From contig NZ_NKHL01000108.1 in NCBI RefSeq assembly GCF_002934685.1, forward strand, positions 46,693-110,692: a DNA stretch of 64,000 bases, read 5' to 3'. A program made the translations under genes and the position numbers. Every line of letters begins with the position of its first letter. Position 1 is the first letter of the stretch. This document shows, piece by piece, positions 17,420 to 25,471 of this stretch. The stretch is from Pseudomonas bohemica. Its GTDB lineage: Bacteria > Pseudomonadota > Gammaproteobacteria > Pseudomonadales > Pseudomonadaceae. The notes under the pieces were generated by a model. That model was not told the origin of the DNA. It was given only the letters and a program-made list of their open reading frames with translations, and made no database searches.

Positions 17420-18601
17420 ATGCAAGGTCCGTTGTCGTCGCTCAAAGTTCTGGATTTCTCCTCGCTGCTGCCTGGGCCGTTCGCTTCGCTGTTGTTGGCG
17501 GACATGGGGGCTGAGGTGTTGCGTATTGAGTCACCGACTCGGCTGGACCTGTTGCGCGTGTTGCCGCCCCACGATCACGGCGTCTCGGCCAGCCATGCCT
17601 ACCTCAATCGCAACAAGCGCAGTCTGGCGCTGGACCTCAAGCAACCCCAGGCGGTGGAGGTCGTGAAACGCTTGATCGCCGAATACGACATCGTGTTGGA
17701 GCAGTTTCGCCCAGGGGTGATGGATCGGCTGGGCATCGGTTACGAGACGCTCAAGGCGATCAATCCGCGGGTGATCTATGTCGCGATCACCGGCTACGGT
17801 CAGACCGGGCCTTACCGCCAGCGCGCCGGGCACGACATCAACTATCTGGCACTGGCCGGGCTTGCCAGCCATACCGGCCGCAAGGACAGCGGTCCGTTGC
17901 CCTTGGGTGTGCAAGTGGCGGACGTCGCGGGCGGTTCGCTGCACGGGGTGATCGGTCTGTTGGCCGCGGTGGTTGCGCGTCAGCAAACAGGGCAGGGGCA
18001 GTTCGTCGACATCAGCATGACCGACTGCGCCTTCAGCCTGAACGCATTGGCGGGTGCAGGCGCGCTGGCGGCCGGTGTCGAGCCTCAGGCTGAGGGACAC
18101 ATGCTCAATGGCGGCAGTTTCTATGACTACTACCGCAGCCGCGACGGCCGCTGGTTTTCGGTGGGCAGCCTGGAACCGGTGTTCATGCGGGCGATGTGCG
18201 AGGCGCTGGGGCGGCCGGAGCTGGCCAAACGCGGGCTGTCGCCTGAGCACGCCGATCAGATGGCGCTCAAGAATGAGCTGCAAATCGAGTTCGAACGGCG
18301 CAGTTTCGAGGAGCTTGAAATACTTTTCGCCGGGATTGATGCCTGCGTCGAGCCGGTGCTGAGTTTTTCCGAAGCCGTTCGCCACCCTCAATTGCAGGCG
18401 CGGCAGGTGGTGACGCACGTTCCCAGGGAGGACGGCAGCTTTCAGCCGCAGATCGCCTGCCCGGTGAAGTTCTCGGATGGCCTGCCAAAGCCTCGGCATA
18501 TTGGCGTTGCGGTGGGTGCGCACAGTGAACAGGTGCTGGCGGAAATGGGGTTCACTCTGCCTGAAATTGAGTCGATGCGGGATTCTGGGGCAGTCGGCTG
18601 A
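17420..18601 (+). CDS. CaiB/BaiF family acyl-CoA racemase or transferase
   Basis: 393-aa class III CoA-transferase-fold protein. The motifs GHDINYLALAG and QVADVAGGS match the alpha-methylacyl-CoA racemase branch, whose catalytic His and Asp lie in these two segments, so a racemase acting on 2-methylacyl-CoA is more likely than a true CoA-transferase. GGGAAGG precedes the ATG. It stands alone between dctA and sprT, so context gives no substrate. Confidence 0.8.
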   Translation: MQGPLSSLKVLDFSSLLPGPFASLLLADMGAEVLRIESPTRLDLLRVLPPHDHGVSASHAYLNRNKRSLALDLKQPQAVEVVKRLIAEYDIVLEQFRPGVMDRLGIGYETLKAINPRVIYVAITGYGQTGPYRQRAGHDINYLALAGLASHTGRKDSGPLPLGVQVADVAGGSLHGVIGLLAAVVARQQTGQGQFVDISMTDCAFSLNALAGAGALAAGVEPQAEGHMLNGGSFYDYYRSRDGRWFSVGSLEPVFMRAMCEALGRPELAKRGLSPEHADQMALKNELQIEFERRSFEELEILFAGIDACVEPVLSFSEAVRHPQLQARQVVTHVPREDGSFQPQIACPVKFSDGLPKPRHIGVAVGAHSEQVLAEMGFTLPEIESMRDSGAVG

Positions 18602-18626
18602 AGGTTGCGGCGTTGCTGCTGGCCCT

Positions 18627-18718
18627 TTCATGAGCAAGCTCATTCCCACAGTGGATCTACGGTGTGCACAGAGGAGCGGTCAAGCGCAAAAATTGTGGGA
18701 GTGAGCTTACTCACGAAG
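18627..18718. repeat. REP doublet (REPIN)
   Basis: TTCATGAGCAAGCTCATTCC and, inverted, GTGGGAGTGAGCTTACTCAC, about 65 bp apart, between two convergent genes. Confidence 0.8.
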
Positions 18719-18751
18719 AGGTCTGCCATGGCTATCGAGCGACCAAGGCTT

Positions 18752-19246
18752 TTACTCAACCCTGGTCTCACCGCTGAACACCAATATCTCCCGACACCGG
18801 CGACACAAATACCGACGCCCTTTGCGCACCAGCTTGTGCCGCTGTAGGGAGAACGGGAAATCGCTTTCCGGGCAGGGGCAGCGGTAGATATAGCGGGTCG
18901 CGCTGCGGCGGTGGATTTCATAATTGTGGCAGCGGTTGGGCGGCAGTTCATACACGCCGCGCATGATCAGCTGCCATTCCTCGCCGTGCGGCTGGATGGT
19001 GTCGCCAAACAGCTGATGGGCCACCAGATGTGCGACTTCATGGGCCACGGTCTGGCGCAGGAAATCTTCGCTGTTTTCCCGGTACAGCTGCGGATTGAAG
19101 CGCAGCAGGTTTTCGTGCAAATGCGCGACACCGGCCTTCTGGCCGCGCAGCTTAAGGCTGACGACGGGGCGTTTGAAAGGGCGTTTGAAAAAATCTTCGG
19201 CTTGTTGGTAACAGGATTCGACGCGGGTATTGAGTTGCTCGAGCAT
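18752..19246 (-). CDS. sprT: SprT family zinc metalloprotein
   Basis: 164-aa SprT-like protein. The zinc-protease motif HEVAHLVAH (HExxH) is intact and a zinc ribbon follows with CPCP and CRRC pairs. Eukaryotic relatives (Spartan) degrade DNA-protein crosslinks; the bacterial role is poorly defined. It stands alone between REP doublets. Confidence 0.9.
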   Translation of the reverse strand: MLEQLNTRVESCYQQAEDFFKRPFKRPVVSLKLRGQKAGVAHLHENLLRFNPQLYRENSEDFLRQTVAHEVAHLVAHQLFGDTIQPHGEEWQLIMRGVYELPPNRCHNYEIHRRSATRYIYRCPCPESDFPFSLQRHKLVRKGRRYLCRRCREILVFSGETRVE

Positions 19247-19355
19247 GCTTCATCGGTCTCCAGAGGACGCGAGTATGCCGCAAAGCGCAGGGTAGCCGAA
19301 AACCCGAGGCGCCGAATGGTAGAGGAACGCGCACTCGCGGCATGAACGGAGAACA

Positions 19356-19446
19356 TTGTGGGAGTGAGCTTGCTCACGAGAGCGATATCTCAGGCACCTA
19401 TTTTTGTCTGACACATCGTCTTCGTGAGCAAGCGCACTTCCCCAGG
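19356..19446. repeat. REP doublet overlapping a broken gene
   Basis: GTGGGAGTGAGCTTGCTCAC (19358 on) and TTCGTGAGCAAGCGCACTTC. The left part of the doublet lies inside the run-through reading of the YIP1 remnant. Confidence 0.8.
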
Positions 19447-19676
19447 AATGCTGTTCTAACGGAAGGACCAAACCCTTTTAGTTTGGTGTACTCAGGCCCC
19501 ACGCCCGCGCCCCACAGCACCACCGTAAACGCCATGATCGCCACCAGCACCACCAGGCCCACCGCCAATACCGAACTTGAGAACATGAAGCCCTCGTCCG
19601 GATCGACATTCATGAATACCGGCAGGCGCCATTCTTGATCGGGATGCGTGAACAGCCCCAAAACGTCATGGATCAT
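19398..19676 (-). pseudogene. YIP1-family membrane protein with internal deletion
   Basis: Start at ATG 19676 with GAGGGT about eight bases upstream. The first 16 residues (MIHDVLGLFTHPDQEW) are the conserved beginning of the Pseudomonas YIP1-domain protein; the next residues (PVFMNVDPDEGFMFSSS, then a VLAVGLVVLVAIMAFTVV helix) are its C-terminal end. The ~110 residues with the other membrane helices are gone, joined in frame. The usual end GPEYT is followed by about 25 foreign residues read out of a REP. An intact family member is about 200 aa with 4-5 helices, so this product is probably non-functional. Family recognition is from memory and should be checked by alignment. Confidence 0.7.
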
Positions 19677-19991
19677 GCCCGTCACCCTCATCAGGGATGC
19701 CGTCGCGCCTGACCGCCTGATGCCGCCAGGGCAAGCCCACAATCTCGATAAAGGGGAATTGGTTGCGACCTCATTGGCAGTATAGAAAGTTGCCAGACTG
19801 CAAAACCGGAGGCTTTAGAGCGTTTGGCGCGCTCAAGAGCGCTGTTAATAGCGGCAGGTGATGAGATCGGACAAGCGGGCAGCGACCTGAAGGAGCGCGC
19901 AGGTTTCAGGACCAACAGGCATTACCAGCCTCAAGGTTTATGCGTAAAATACCGCCCCTTTCCAGAGTCACAGCGAGCGGACTACAGCGCC

Positions 19992-20816
19992 ATGGGCAGC
20001 CTTTCAGTCAATCAGAACAAACTGCAGAAGCGTCTGCGTCGGCTTGCGGGCGAAGCGGTGGCCGATTTCAACATGATTGAAGAGGGCGACAAGGTCATGG
20101 TCTGCCTGTCCGGCGGCAAGGACAGCTACACCATGCTCGACGTGCTGCTGCATTTGCAGAAGGTCGCGCCGATCAAGTTCGAGATCGTCGCCGTGAACAT
20201 GGACCAGAAACAACCCGGTTTCCCGGAGCACGTGCTTCCCGCGTACCTGAAAGAGCTGGGCATTGAGTATCACATCGTCGAGAAAGACACCTACTCGGTG
20301 GTCAAGGAGCTGATTCCGGAAGGCAAGACCACCTGCTCGCTGTGTTCACGCCTGCGTCGCGGCACGCTGTACACCTTCGCCGACGAGATCGGTGCGACCA
20401 AGATGGCCCTCGGTCATCACCGCGACGACATCGTCGAGACCTTCTTCCTGAACATGTTCTTTAACGGCAACCTCAAGGCCATGCCTCCCAAGCTGCGCGC
20501 CGATGACGGCCGCAACGTGGTCATTCGCCCGCTGGCGTATTGCGCCGAGAAGGACATCCAGGCCTATTCGGACATGAAGCAATTCCCGATCATCCCGTGC
20601 AATCTGTGCGGATCGCAGGAAAACCTGCAGCGTCAGGTGGTCAAGGACATGCTTCAGGAGTGGGATCGCAAGACCCCAGGCCGCTCGGAAATGATCTTTC
20701 GCAGCCTGCAAAACGTAGTGCCATCGCAGCTGGCAGATCGCAACCTGTTCGACTTCACCAACCTGCGCATCGACGAAACCGCTGCTTCGCGGTTCGTGAA
20801 TGTGGTGAATCTGTAG
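19992..20816 (+). CDS. ttcA: tRNA 2-thiocytidine(32) synthetase TtcA
   Basis: 274-aa PP-loop ATPase thiolating cytidine 32 of certain tRNAs. PP-loop SGGKDS ([13 protein letters not shown]) and the two CxxC pairs (CSLC and CNLC) that hold the iron-sulphur cluster are all present. The frame is open back to 19824, but homology starts at [18 protein letters not shown] at 19992. Confidence 0.96.
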   Translation: MGSLSVNQNKLQKRLRRLAGEAVADFNMIEEGDKVMVCLSGGKDSYTMLDVLLHLQKVAPIKFEIVAVNMDQKQPGFPEHVLPAYLKELGIEYHIVEKDTYSVVKELIPEGKTTCSLCSRLRRGTLYTFADEIGATKMALGHHRDDIVETFFLNMFFNGNLKAMPPKLRADDGRNVVIRPLAYCAEKDIQAYSDMKQFPIIPCNLCGSQENLQRQVVKDMLQEWDRKTPGRSEMIFRSLQNVVPSQLADRNLFDFTNLRIDETAASRFVNVVNL

Positions 20817-20881
20817 CAGCGCGACTTGCCAGCGGTGGCGTCATCACAATCGCTTCCGGTGCTGAGGTTTTCACACAGCCT

Positions 20882-20973
20882 TGTGTGGGAGTGAGCTTGC
20901 TCACGAAGGCGGTTTGTCAGATAGACATGCCTATCGAACAGATCGCATTCCTGAGCAACTTCACTCCCACGGT
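20882..20973. repeat. REP doublet (REPIN)
   Basis: GTGGGAGTGAGCTTGCTCAC and TGAGCAACTTCACTCCCAC flank ~45 bp between ttcA and the convergent lhpC-like gene. Confidence 0.8.
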
Positions 20974-20998
20974 GTTTAGGCGTCGTCCAAATATCGGG

Positions 20999-21916
20999 TT
21001 ACAACCCCACATCCGGCAAAACCGGCTTGTTCGCCAGGGCCGTTTTCATCAACCCTTCCACATATTCGCGATCACTGTCCGGCAGGGCCAGGCGCGGTGG
21101 GCGAGTGAGGGCGCTGCCGCGTTGCATGATCGCTTCGCACAGCTTGATGCACTGCACCAGATCCGGACGCGCGTCCAGATGCAGCAACGGCATGAACCAC
21201 TCATAAAGCGCCATCGCCTCGGCGAAGCGTCCTGCCTTGGCCAGGCGGAACAGGGTTTCGCCCTCTTTCGGAAAGGCGTTCGACATACCCGACACCCAGC
21301 CCACCGCGCCCACCGCCACGCTTTCCACCAGCACATCGTCCAGCCCGGCAAACAGCACGAAGCGGTCGCCGACTTCATTGCGCACATCGATGAAACGGTT
21401 GGTGTTCCCCGACGAATCCTTGAAGCAGACGATGTTGTCGCAGTCGGCCAGGGAAATCAGGATGTCCGGGGTGACGTCGTTCCTGTAGATCGGCGGGTTG
21501 TTGTAAACCATCATCGGCAAGTCGGTGGCCGCTGCCACGGCCCGGAAATGCGCGGCGGTCTCGAAGGGTTTGGACGAATACACCAGCGCCGGCATCAGCA
21601 TGATCCCGTCGGCCCCGGCCTTCTGCACGTCCTTGGCCACGGCGCTAGCATTGGCGCTGGTGAATTCGGCTATCCCTGAAATCACCGGCACGCGCCCGGC
21701 GGACGCATCCTTGGCGGCTTCCACCAGGCTGATCTTCTCCGACACGCTCAGTGAGGTGTTCTCACCCACGGTGCCGCAGATCACCAGCCCCGACACGCCA
21801 TCACGCACCAGGTTGGAAATAACCTTGTGCGTAGCTTCCAGGTTGACGGAGAAGTCTTCGTTGAATTGAGTGGTAACAGCGGGGAAAACGCCGCTCCAGG
21901 ATACGGAATTGCTCAT
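20999..21916 (-). CDS. lhpC: DapA-family deaminase/aldolase, LhpC-like
   Basis: 305-aa class I aldolase of the DapA family. The Schiff-base lysine is K166 (VCFKDSSG) and the catalytic tyrosine Y138 (MVYNNPP). Beside 4-hydroxyproline epimerase and D-hydroxyproline dehydrogenase, the likely role is the deaminase converting 1-pyrroline-4-hydroxy-2-carboxylate to 2-oxoglutarate semialdehyde, as assigned to LhpC in P. aeruginosa. A lysine-pathway DapA is less likely, as the context is catabolic. AAGGAG precedes the ATG, and a CGTATACG palindrome lies 29 bp upstream. Confidence 0.82.
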   Translation of the reverse strand: MSNSVSWSGVFPAVTTQFNEDFSVNLEATHKVISNLVRDGVSGLVICGTVGENTSLSVSEKISLVEAAKDASAGRVPVISGIAEFTSANASAVAKDVQKAGADGIMLMPALVYSSKPFETAAHFRAVAAATDLPMMVYNNPPIYRNDVTPDILISLADCDNIVCFKDSSGNTNRFIDVRNEVGDRFVLFAGLDDVLVESVAVGAVGWVSGMSNAFPKEGETLFRLAKAGRFAEAMALYEWFMPLLHLDARPDLVQCIKLCEAIMQRGSALTRPPRLALPDSDREYVEGLMKTALANKPVLPDVGL

Positions 21917-21940
21917 GGGGTACTCCTTTGGATGAAAGGT

Positions 21941-21956
21941 ATTTCGTATACGTTAT
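21941..21956 (-). promoter_or_regulatory. Candidate GntR operator at lhpC
   Basis: ATTTCGTATACGTTAT contains the perfect palindrome CGTATACG (21945-21952), 29 bp upstream of the lhpC start. Matching sites occur at 28367 and 33865. Confidence 0.65.
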
Positions 21957-22021
21957 GGATTGGACGCATAGCGCCCGGTCATTTTGCGTTCAACAGTTCT
22001 TTCAGGACTTCTTCGATTGCC

Positions 22022-22110
22022 GTGGCAGCGCGCTTGCCGGCGATTGCGGTGTGCCAGTCAATGGAATCTCAGAGCCAAATTCCATCGCGGGCAAGCGCGC
22101 TCCTGGAGGA
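22022..22110. repeat. REP doublet (REPIN)
   Basis: CAGCGCGCTTGCCGGCGATT (22026 on) and the inverted partner TCGCGGGCAAGCGCGCTCC (22086 on), between lhpC and the racemase-family gene. Confidence 0.75.
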
Positions 22111-22123
22111 ATCCGCATTCAGA

Positions 22124-23161
22124 TCACAGCTTCAACCCAACCGGCCAGGTATCGGTCAACTTGTAACCCTCCGGCCACGGATCTGCGGGGTCGAGCAGGT
22201 GTTGATGGGTCCCGGTGATCCACGCCCGGCCTGAGAGGCTCGGCACGATTGCCTTGCGCCCGGCAATCTCGGTCTCGCTCTGGATCTTGCAGTGAAACTC
22301 CGAGCCGATGATCGAGCGACCAATAAACCGGTCACCGACCTTCAATACGCCCTTGGCGTGCAGCACCGCCAGACGCGCCGAGCAACCGGTGCCGCAAGGC
22401 GAGCGATCGATTTTGCCGGGGCGGATCACCACCGCGTTGGCGGCATTGGCCACGCCGCCGTCGTAGTTCACCGGCGCGGCGATCTGGCAGAACGAAATGT
22501 GGTTCCAGTCCTTGTTGGTCGGATGATTGAAACCCAGCTGTTCGTTGGCGGCCTTGGTGATTTTCAGGCCGGTCTCTACCAGATCCTTCGCCTCATCGGC
22601 GGTCAGCGAGAAACCCAGCTTCACCGAATCGACGATGGTGAAACTGTCACCGCCATACGCGGTGTCGACCTGAATCGAGCCCAGCCCCGGCACCTCGATC
22701 CACACGTCCAGTTGATCGGCGAACGAAGGATGGTTATGCACCTCGACGCTCTGCACCTTGCCGTCACGGCACTGCGCGATGGCTTCGATCAAACCGCCCG
22801 GCGCTTCCAGCACCAGACGGGTCTCTGGCTCGGTCATCGGTAGAATTCCGCTGTCGAGCAGCACCGTCGCCACGCACAGCGAGTTGGAGCCGGACATCGG
22901 CGGCACGTCCGCCGGTTCCATGATGATCCAGCCCATTTGCGCCTTGGGGTGCTTGGGTGGCACCAGCAGATTGACATGACGGAATACCCCGCCGCGCGGC
23001 TCGTTGAGCATGAAATTGCGCAGTACGTTGTCCTTCTCGATCCAGCGCGACTGCTCCCAGATCGTATCGCCCGGCGGTGGCGCAACCCCGCCGACGATCA
23101 CATCACCGACTTCACCCTCGGCATGACAACTGACTACATGTATCACTTTCGATGAGCGCAT
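22124..23161 (-). CDS. Proline racemase family enzyme, Ser/Cys pair
   Basis: 345-aa member of the proline racemase/hydroxyproline epimerase superfamily. The first acid-base position, normally Cys in MCGH, is S90 here ([10 protein letters not shown]); the second is C256 in DRSPCGTG. So it is neither the Cys/Cys racemase/epimerase type nor the Cys/Thr trans-3-hydroxyproline dehydratase type. I recall that Ser/Cys members from hydroxyproline clusters act as 3- or 4-hydroxyproline epimerases with modest efficiency. It is in the same run as the aconitase-X gene, which would use cis-3-hydroxyproline. AGGAGAGG precedes the ATG. Confidence 0.8.
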   Translation of the reverse strand: MRSSKVIHVVSCHAEGEVGDVIVGGVAPPPGDTIWEQSRWIEKDNVLRNFMLNEPRGGVFRHVNLLVPPKHPKAQMGWIIMEPADVPPMSGSNSLCVATVLLDSGILPMTEPETRLVLEAPGGLIEAIAQCRDGKVQSVEVHNHPSFADQLDVWIEVPGLGSIQVDTAYGGDSFTIVDSVKLGFSLTADEAKDLVETGLKITKAANEQLGFNHPTNKDWNHISFCQIAAPVNYDGGVANAANAVVIRPGKIDRSPCGTGCSARLAVLHAKGVLKVGDRFIGRSIIGSEFHCKIQSETEIAGRKAIVPSLSGRAWITGTHQHLLDPADPWPEGYKLTDTWPVGLKL

Positions 23162-23249
23162 GACGTAAGCCTCTCCTGTCGAATACGGTTTGTTTGCCGG
23201 TCATCCTCAATGCCTATGAGCAATCCCGGATTTATCCAATGGCGCGGAA

Positions 23250-23343
23250 TCCGTGGGAGCGAGCGTGCTCACGAAGGGGCCAGTACATTCACAACATCTC
23301 TGGTGCCTACACTCAGCCTTCGTCAGCAGGCTCATTCCCACAG
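23250..23343. repeat. REP doublet (REPIN)
   Basis: CGTGGGAGCGAGCGTGCTCAC and TTCGTCAGCAGGCTCATTCC, inside the 270-bp gap between the ABC ATPase and the racemase-family gene. Confidence 0.75.
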
Positions 23344-23430
23344 CTTTGACCTCCATACAACCCGAACTCGGTAGCAGTCTTGCCGACCTCACCGCCGGCA
23401 AGCCGTGCTGCTACGGATGTCCGCATGCCT

Positions 23431-24153
23431 TCAATTGATCGACCGCAAAAAATCCGCCGTCTCGGGACGTTGCGGATGGCCGATGACCTGATCCGGCGTG
23501 CCGATCTCGTGCACCAGGCCATTGCGGAAAAACGCCACGCGGTCGGACACATCTCGGGCAAAACGGATTTCATGGGTCACCAGAATCATGGTCATGCCGT
23601 CTTCGGCCAACATGCGCATGGTGTCCAGCACCTCGCCCACCAGTTGCGGATCGAGTGCCGAGGTCGCCTCATCGAACAGCATGTAGTCTGGCGACATCGC
23701 CAACGCTCGGGCAATCGCCATGCGCTGTTGCTGACCCCCCGACAGCTTGCCGGGGAACACCTTGAGCTTGTCGCCCAGACCCACGTGCGTCAGTTGCTTG
23801 ACCGCCAGCGCTTCGGCTTCGGCCTTGCTTTTACCGAGCACGGTGCGCGGGGCGAGCATCACGTTCTCCAGCACGGTCAGGTGCGGGAAGGCGTTCCACT
23901 GCTGAAAGACGATGCCGATCTTCTGCCGCAATTTGTTGATGTCAGTGCTCTTGGCGTGAACCTCGGTGCCGTCCACGCGGATGCTGCCGCTCTTGATAGA
24001 TTCCAGGCCGTTGATGCACATCAGCAGCGTCGATTTGCCCGATCCGGAGCCGCCGATGATCGACACTACCTCGCCTTTTTGCACCTGCAGGCTCACGCCC
24101 TTGATGACTTCAAGCGCGCCGAATGATTTGTGTACGTTGTCGATCTCAATCAT
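23431..24153 (-). CDS. Polar amino-acid ABC transporter ATPase
   Basis: 240-aa nucleotide-binding subunit. Walker A GGSGSGKST, Q-loop FQQWNAFPH, signature LSGGQQQR, Walker B YMLFDEATSALD and switch histidine VTHE are all intact. ATG at 24153 has AGGA close by; it overlaps the preceding permease by 8 nt, so translation is coupled. Cargo is inferred from context to be hydroxyproline, proline or its isomers. Confidence 0.93.
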   Translation of the reverse strand: MIEIDNVHKSFGALEVIKGVSLQVQKGEVVSIIGGSGSGKSTLLMCINGLESIKSGSIRVDGTEVHAKSTDINKLRQKIGIVFQQWNAFPHLTVLENVMLAPRTVLGKSKAEAEALAVKQLTHVGLGDKLKVFPGKLSGGQQQRMAIARALAMSPDYMLFDEATSALDPQLVGEVLDTMRMLAEDGMTMILVTHEIRFARDVSDRVAFFRNGLVHEIGTPDQVIGHPQRPETADFLRSIN

Positions 24154-24796
24154 TTTCCTGCCACCTTGTTTCCAGTCGGGCACCCAGACGGGCGATCACC
24201 AGACTCATGACGTAGTAAATGAGCCCTGCGATGCACAGCACCAGCAGCGGCTCCTGGATACGGGTAACGATGGTCTGCGAGGCGCGCAGCAGTTCGACGA
24301 TGCCGATCCACATCACCAGCGCCGTGTCTTTCATCACCGACAGCAGCAGGTTGACCCAGCCCGGAAACGCCACGCGGGTGGCCATTGGCATGACGATCTG
24401 ACGCAGGTCCTGCCAGTAGCTCAAGCCCAGCGAGCGACTGGCGCGGCGCAAACTCAGCGGCACCGACAACACGCCGCTGCGAACGATCTCGGTGCAGTAC
24501 GCCGTGACGTATAGCCCCAATACCACGCACGCCACGACGAAGGCACTCCAGTTCAACCCGGCGATGCTTTTCAGCGCGTTGAACAGCACGAACTGGATCA
24601 GCAACGGCACGCTGCGAAACACATCCAGTACCCACGCCAGCGGCACGGTGCTGCGCGGCAACAGGGCGCGGGCCATGCCGCAGACCACTCCGGCCAGGGT
24701 GCCAATGATCATCGAGATGATCGTCAGCAGGATCGTCACCCACGCCCCCTGAAGCATGAATTGCATGTCGTTCCAGCTGAAACTGCTATCGAACAT
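24146..24796 (-). CDS. Amino-acid ABC transporter permease 2
   Basis: 216-aa HisM/GlnP-type permease with about five membrane helices and the cytoplasmic EAA-type loop (SRSLGLSYWQDLRQIVMP). GAGGAAT precedes the ATG. Starts 9 nt after the stop of the companion permease. Confidence 0.92.
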   Translation of the reverse strand: MFDSSFSWNDMQFMLQGAWVTILLTIISMIIGTLAGVVCGMARALLPRSTVPLAWVLDVFRSVPLLIQFVLFNALKSIAGLNWSAFVVACVVLGLYVTAYCTEIVRSGVLSVPLSLRRASRSLGLSYWQDLRQIVMPMATRVAFPGWVNLLLSVMKDTALVMWIGIVELLRASQTIVTRIQEPLLVLCIAGLIYYVMSLVIARLGARLETRWQEND

Positions 24797-24805
24797 AGTG
24801 ATTCC

Positions 24806-25471
24806 TCAATACCGGAACAGGCGCCAGGACAGCAGCCGCGCCACGGCCACGATGAGTTTGGCTATCAGGTAATAGAGCACCGCCGCAATGGCGAAGAATT
24901 CGAAGGTGCGGAAGGTCTTGACGTTGTAGTCCTGGGTCACGCCGGTCAGGTCGTTGTTCAGGCCGACGATTACGCCCATGGAGGTCATCAGCACTGCCCA
25001 GACCATCTGGTTGGTCAGCGGGTAGAAGACGATACGCAACAGCTGTGGAATGACGATCAGCCGGTAGGCCTGGGGCGCGCTCATGCCCAGCGAGCGGGCG
25101 GCTCGCAGTTGGGTGTCCGGCACCGCCTTGAGGCCGCCACGAAAATTTTCCGCCAGATAACCCGCGTTGTTGATGGTGATCCCTGCCAGCAACGCTGCCC
25201 AAGAACTCACGTGCAGCCCGAACGATCCCAGCCCGAAATAAAGGATGTACACCTGAAACAGCGAAGGCGTGTTACGTGCGATGGAAATCCAGGTCGCCGC
25301 GAAGCCTCGGAACAGGCGGTTCTTGCCTTGGCGCATGAACACCAGGAACAGCGCGATGATCACCCCGAGGATCATCGACAGGGCGGCGGTTTCGAAGGTA
25401 ACGATGGCGCCGTCGAGCATGTCCGGTAGTGCCTTGAACGCGGCTCGCCAGTGGAAGCTGTAATCAAACAT
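24806..25471 (-). CDS. Amino-acid ABC transporter permease 1
   Basis: 221-aa HisM-type permease; EAA loop AARSLGMSAPQAYRLIVIP. GGAGG lies nine bases before the ATG at 25471; the open frame to 25564 continues inside the aconitase-X gene and is not used. Its start overlaps the end of the aconitase-X gene by 8 nt, so uptake and catabolism are co-expressed. Confidence 0.92.
   Translation of the reverse strand: MFDYSFHWRAAFKALPDMLDGAIVTFETAALSMILGVIIALFLVFMRQGKNRLFRGFAATWISIARNTPSLFQVYILYFGLGSFGLHVSSWAALLAGITINNAGYLAENFRGGLKAVPDTQLRAARSLGMSAPQAYRLIVIPQLLRIVFYPLTNQMVWAVLMTSMGVIVGLNNDLTGVTQDYNVKTFRTFEFFAIAAVLYYLIAKLIVAVARLLSWRLFRY

Noticed and set aside
18911..19345. Open frame opposite sprT
   Set aside because: Shadow of the zinc-protein gene.
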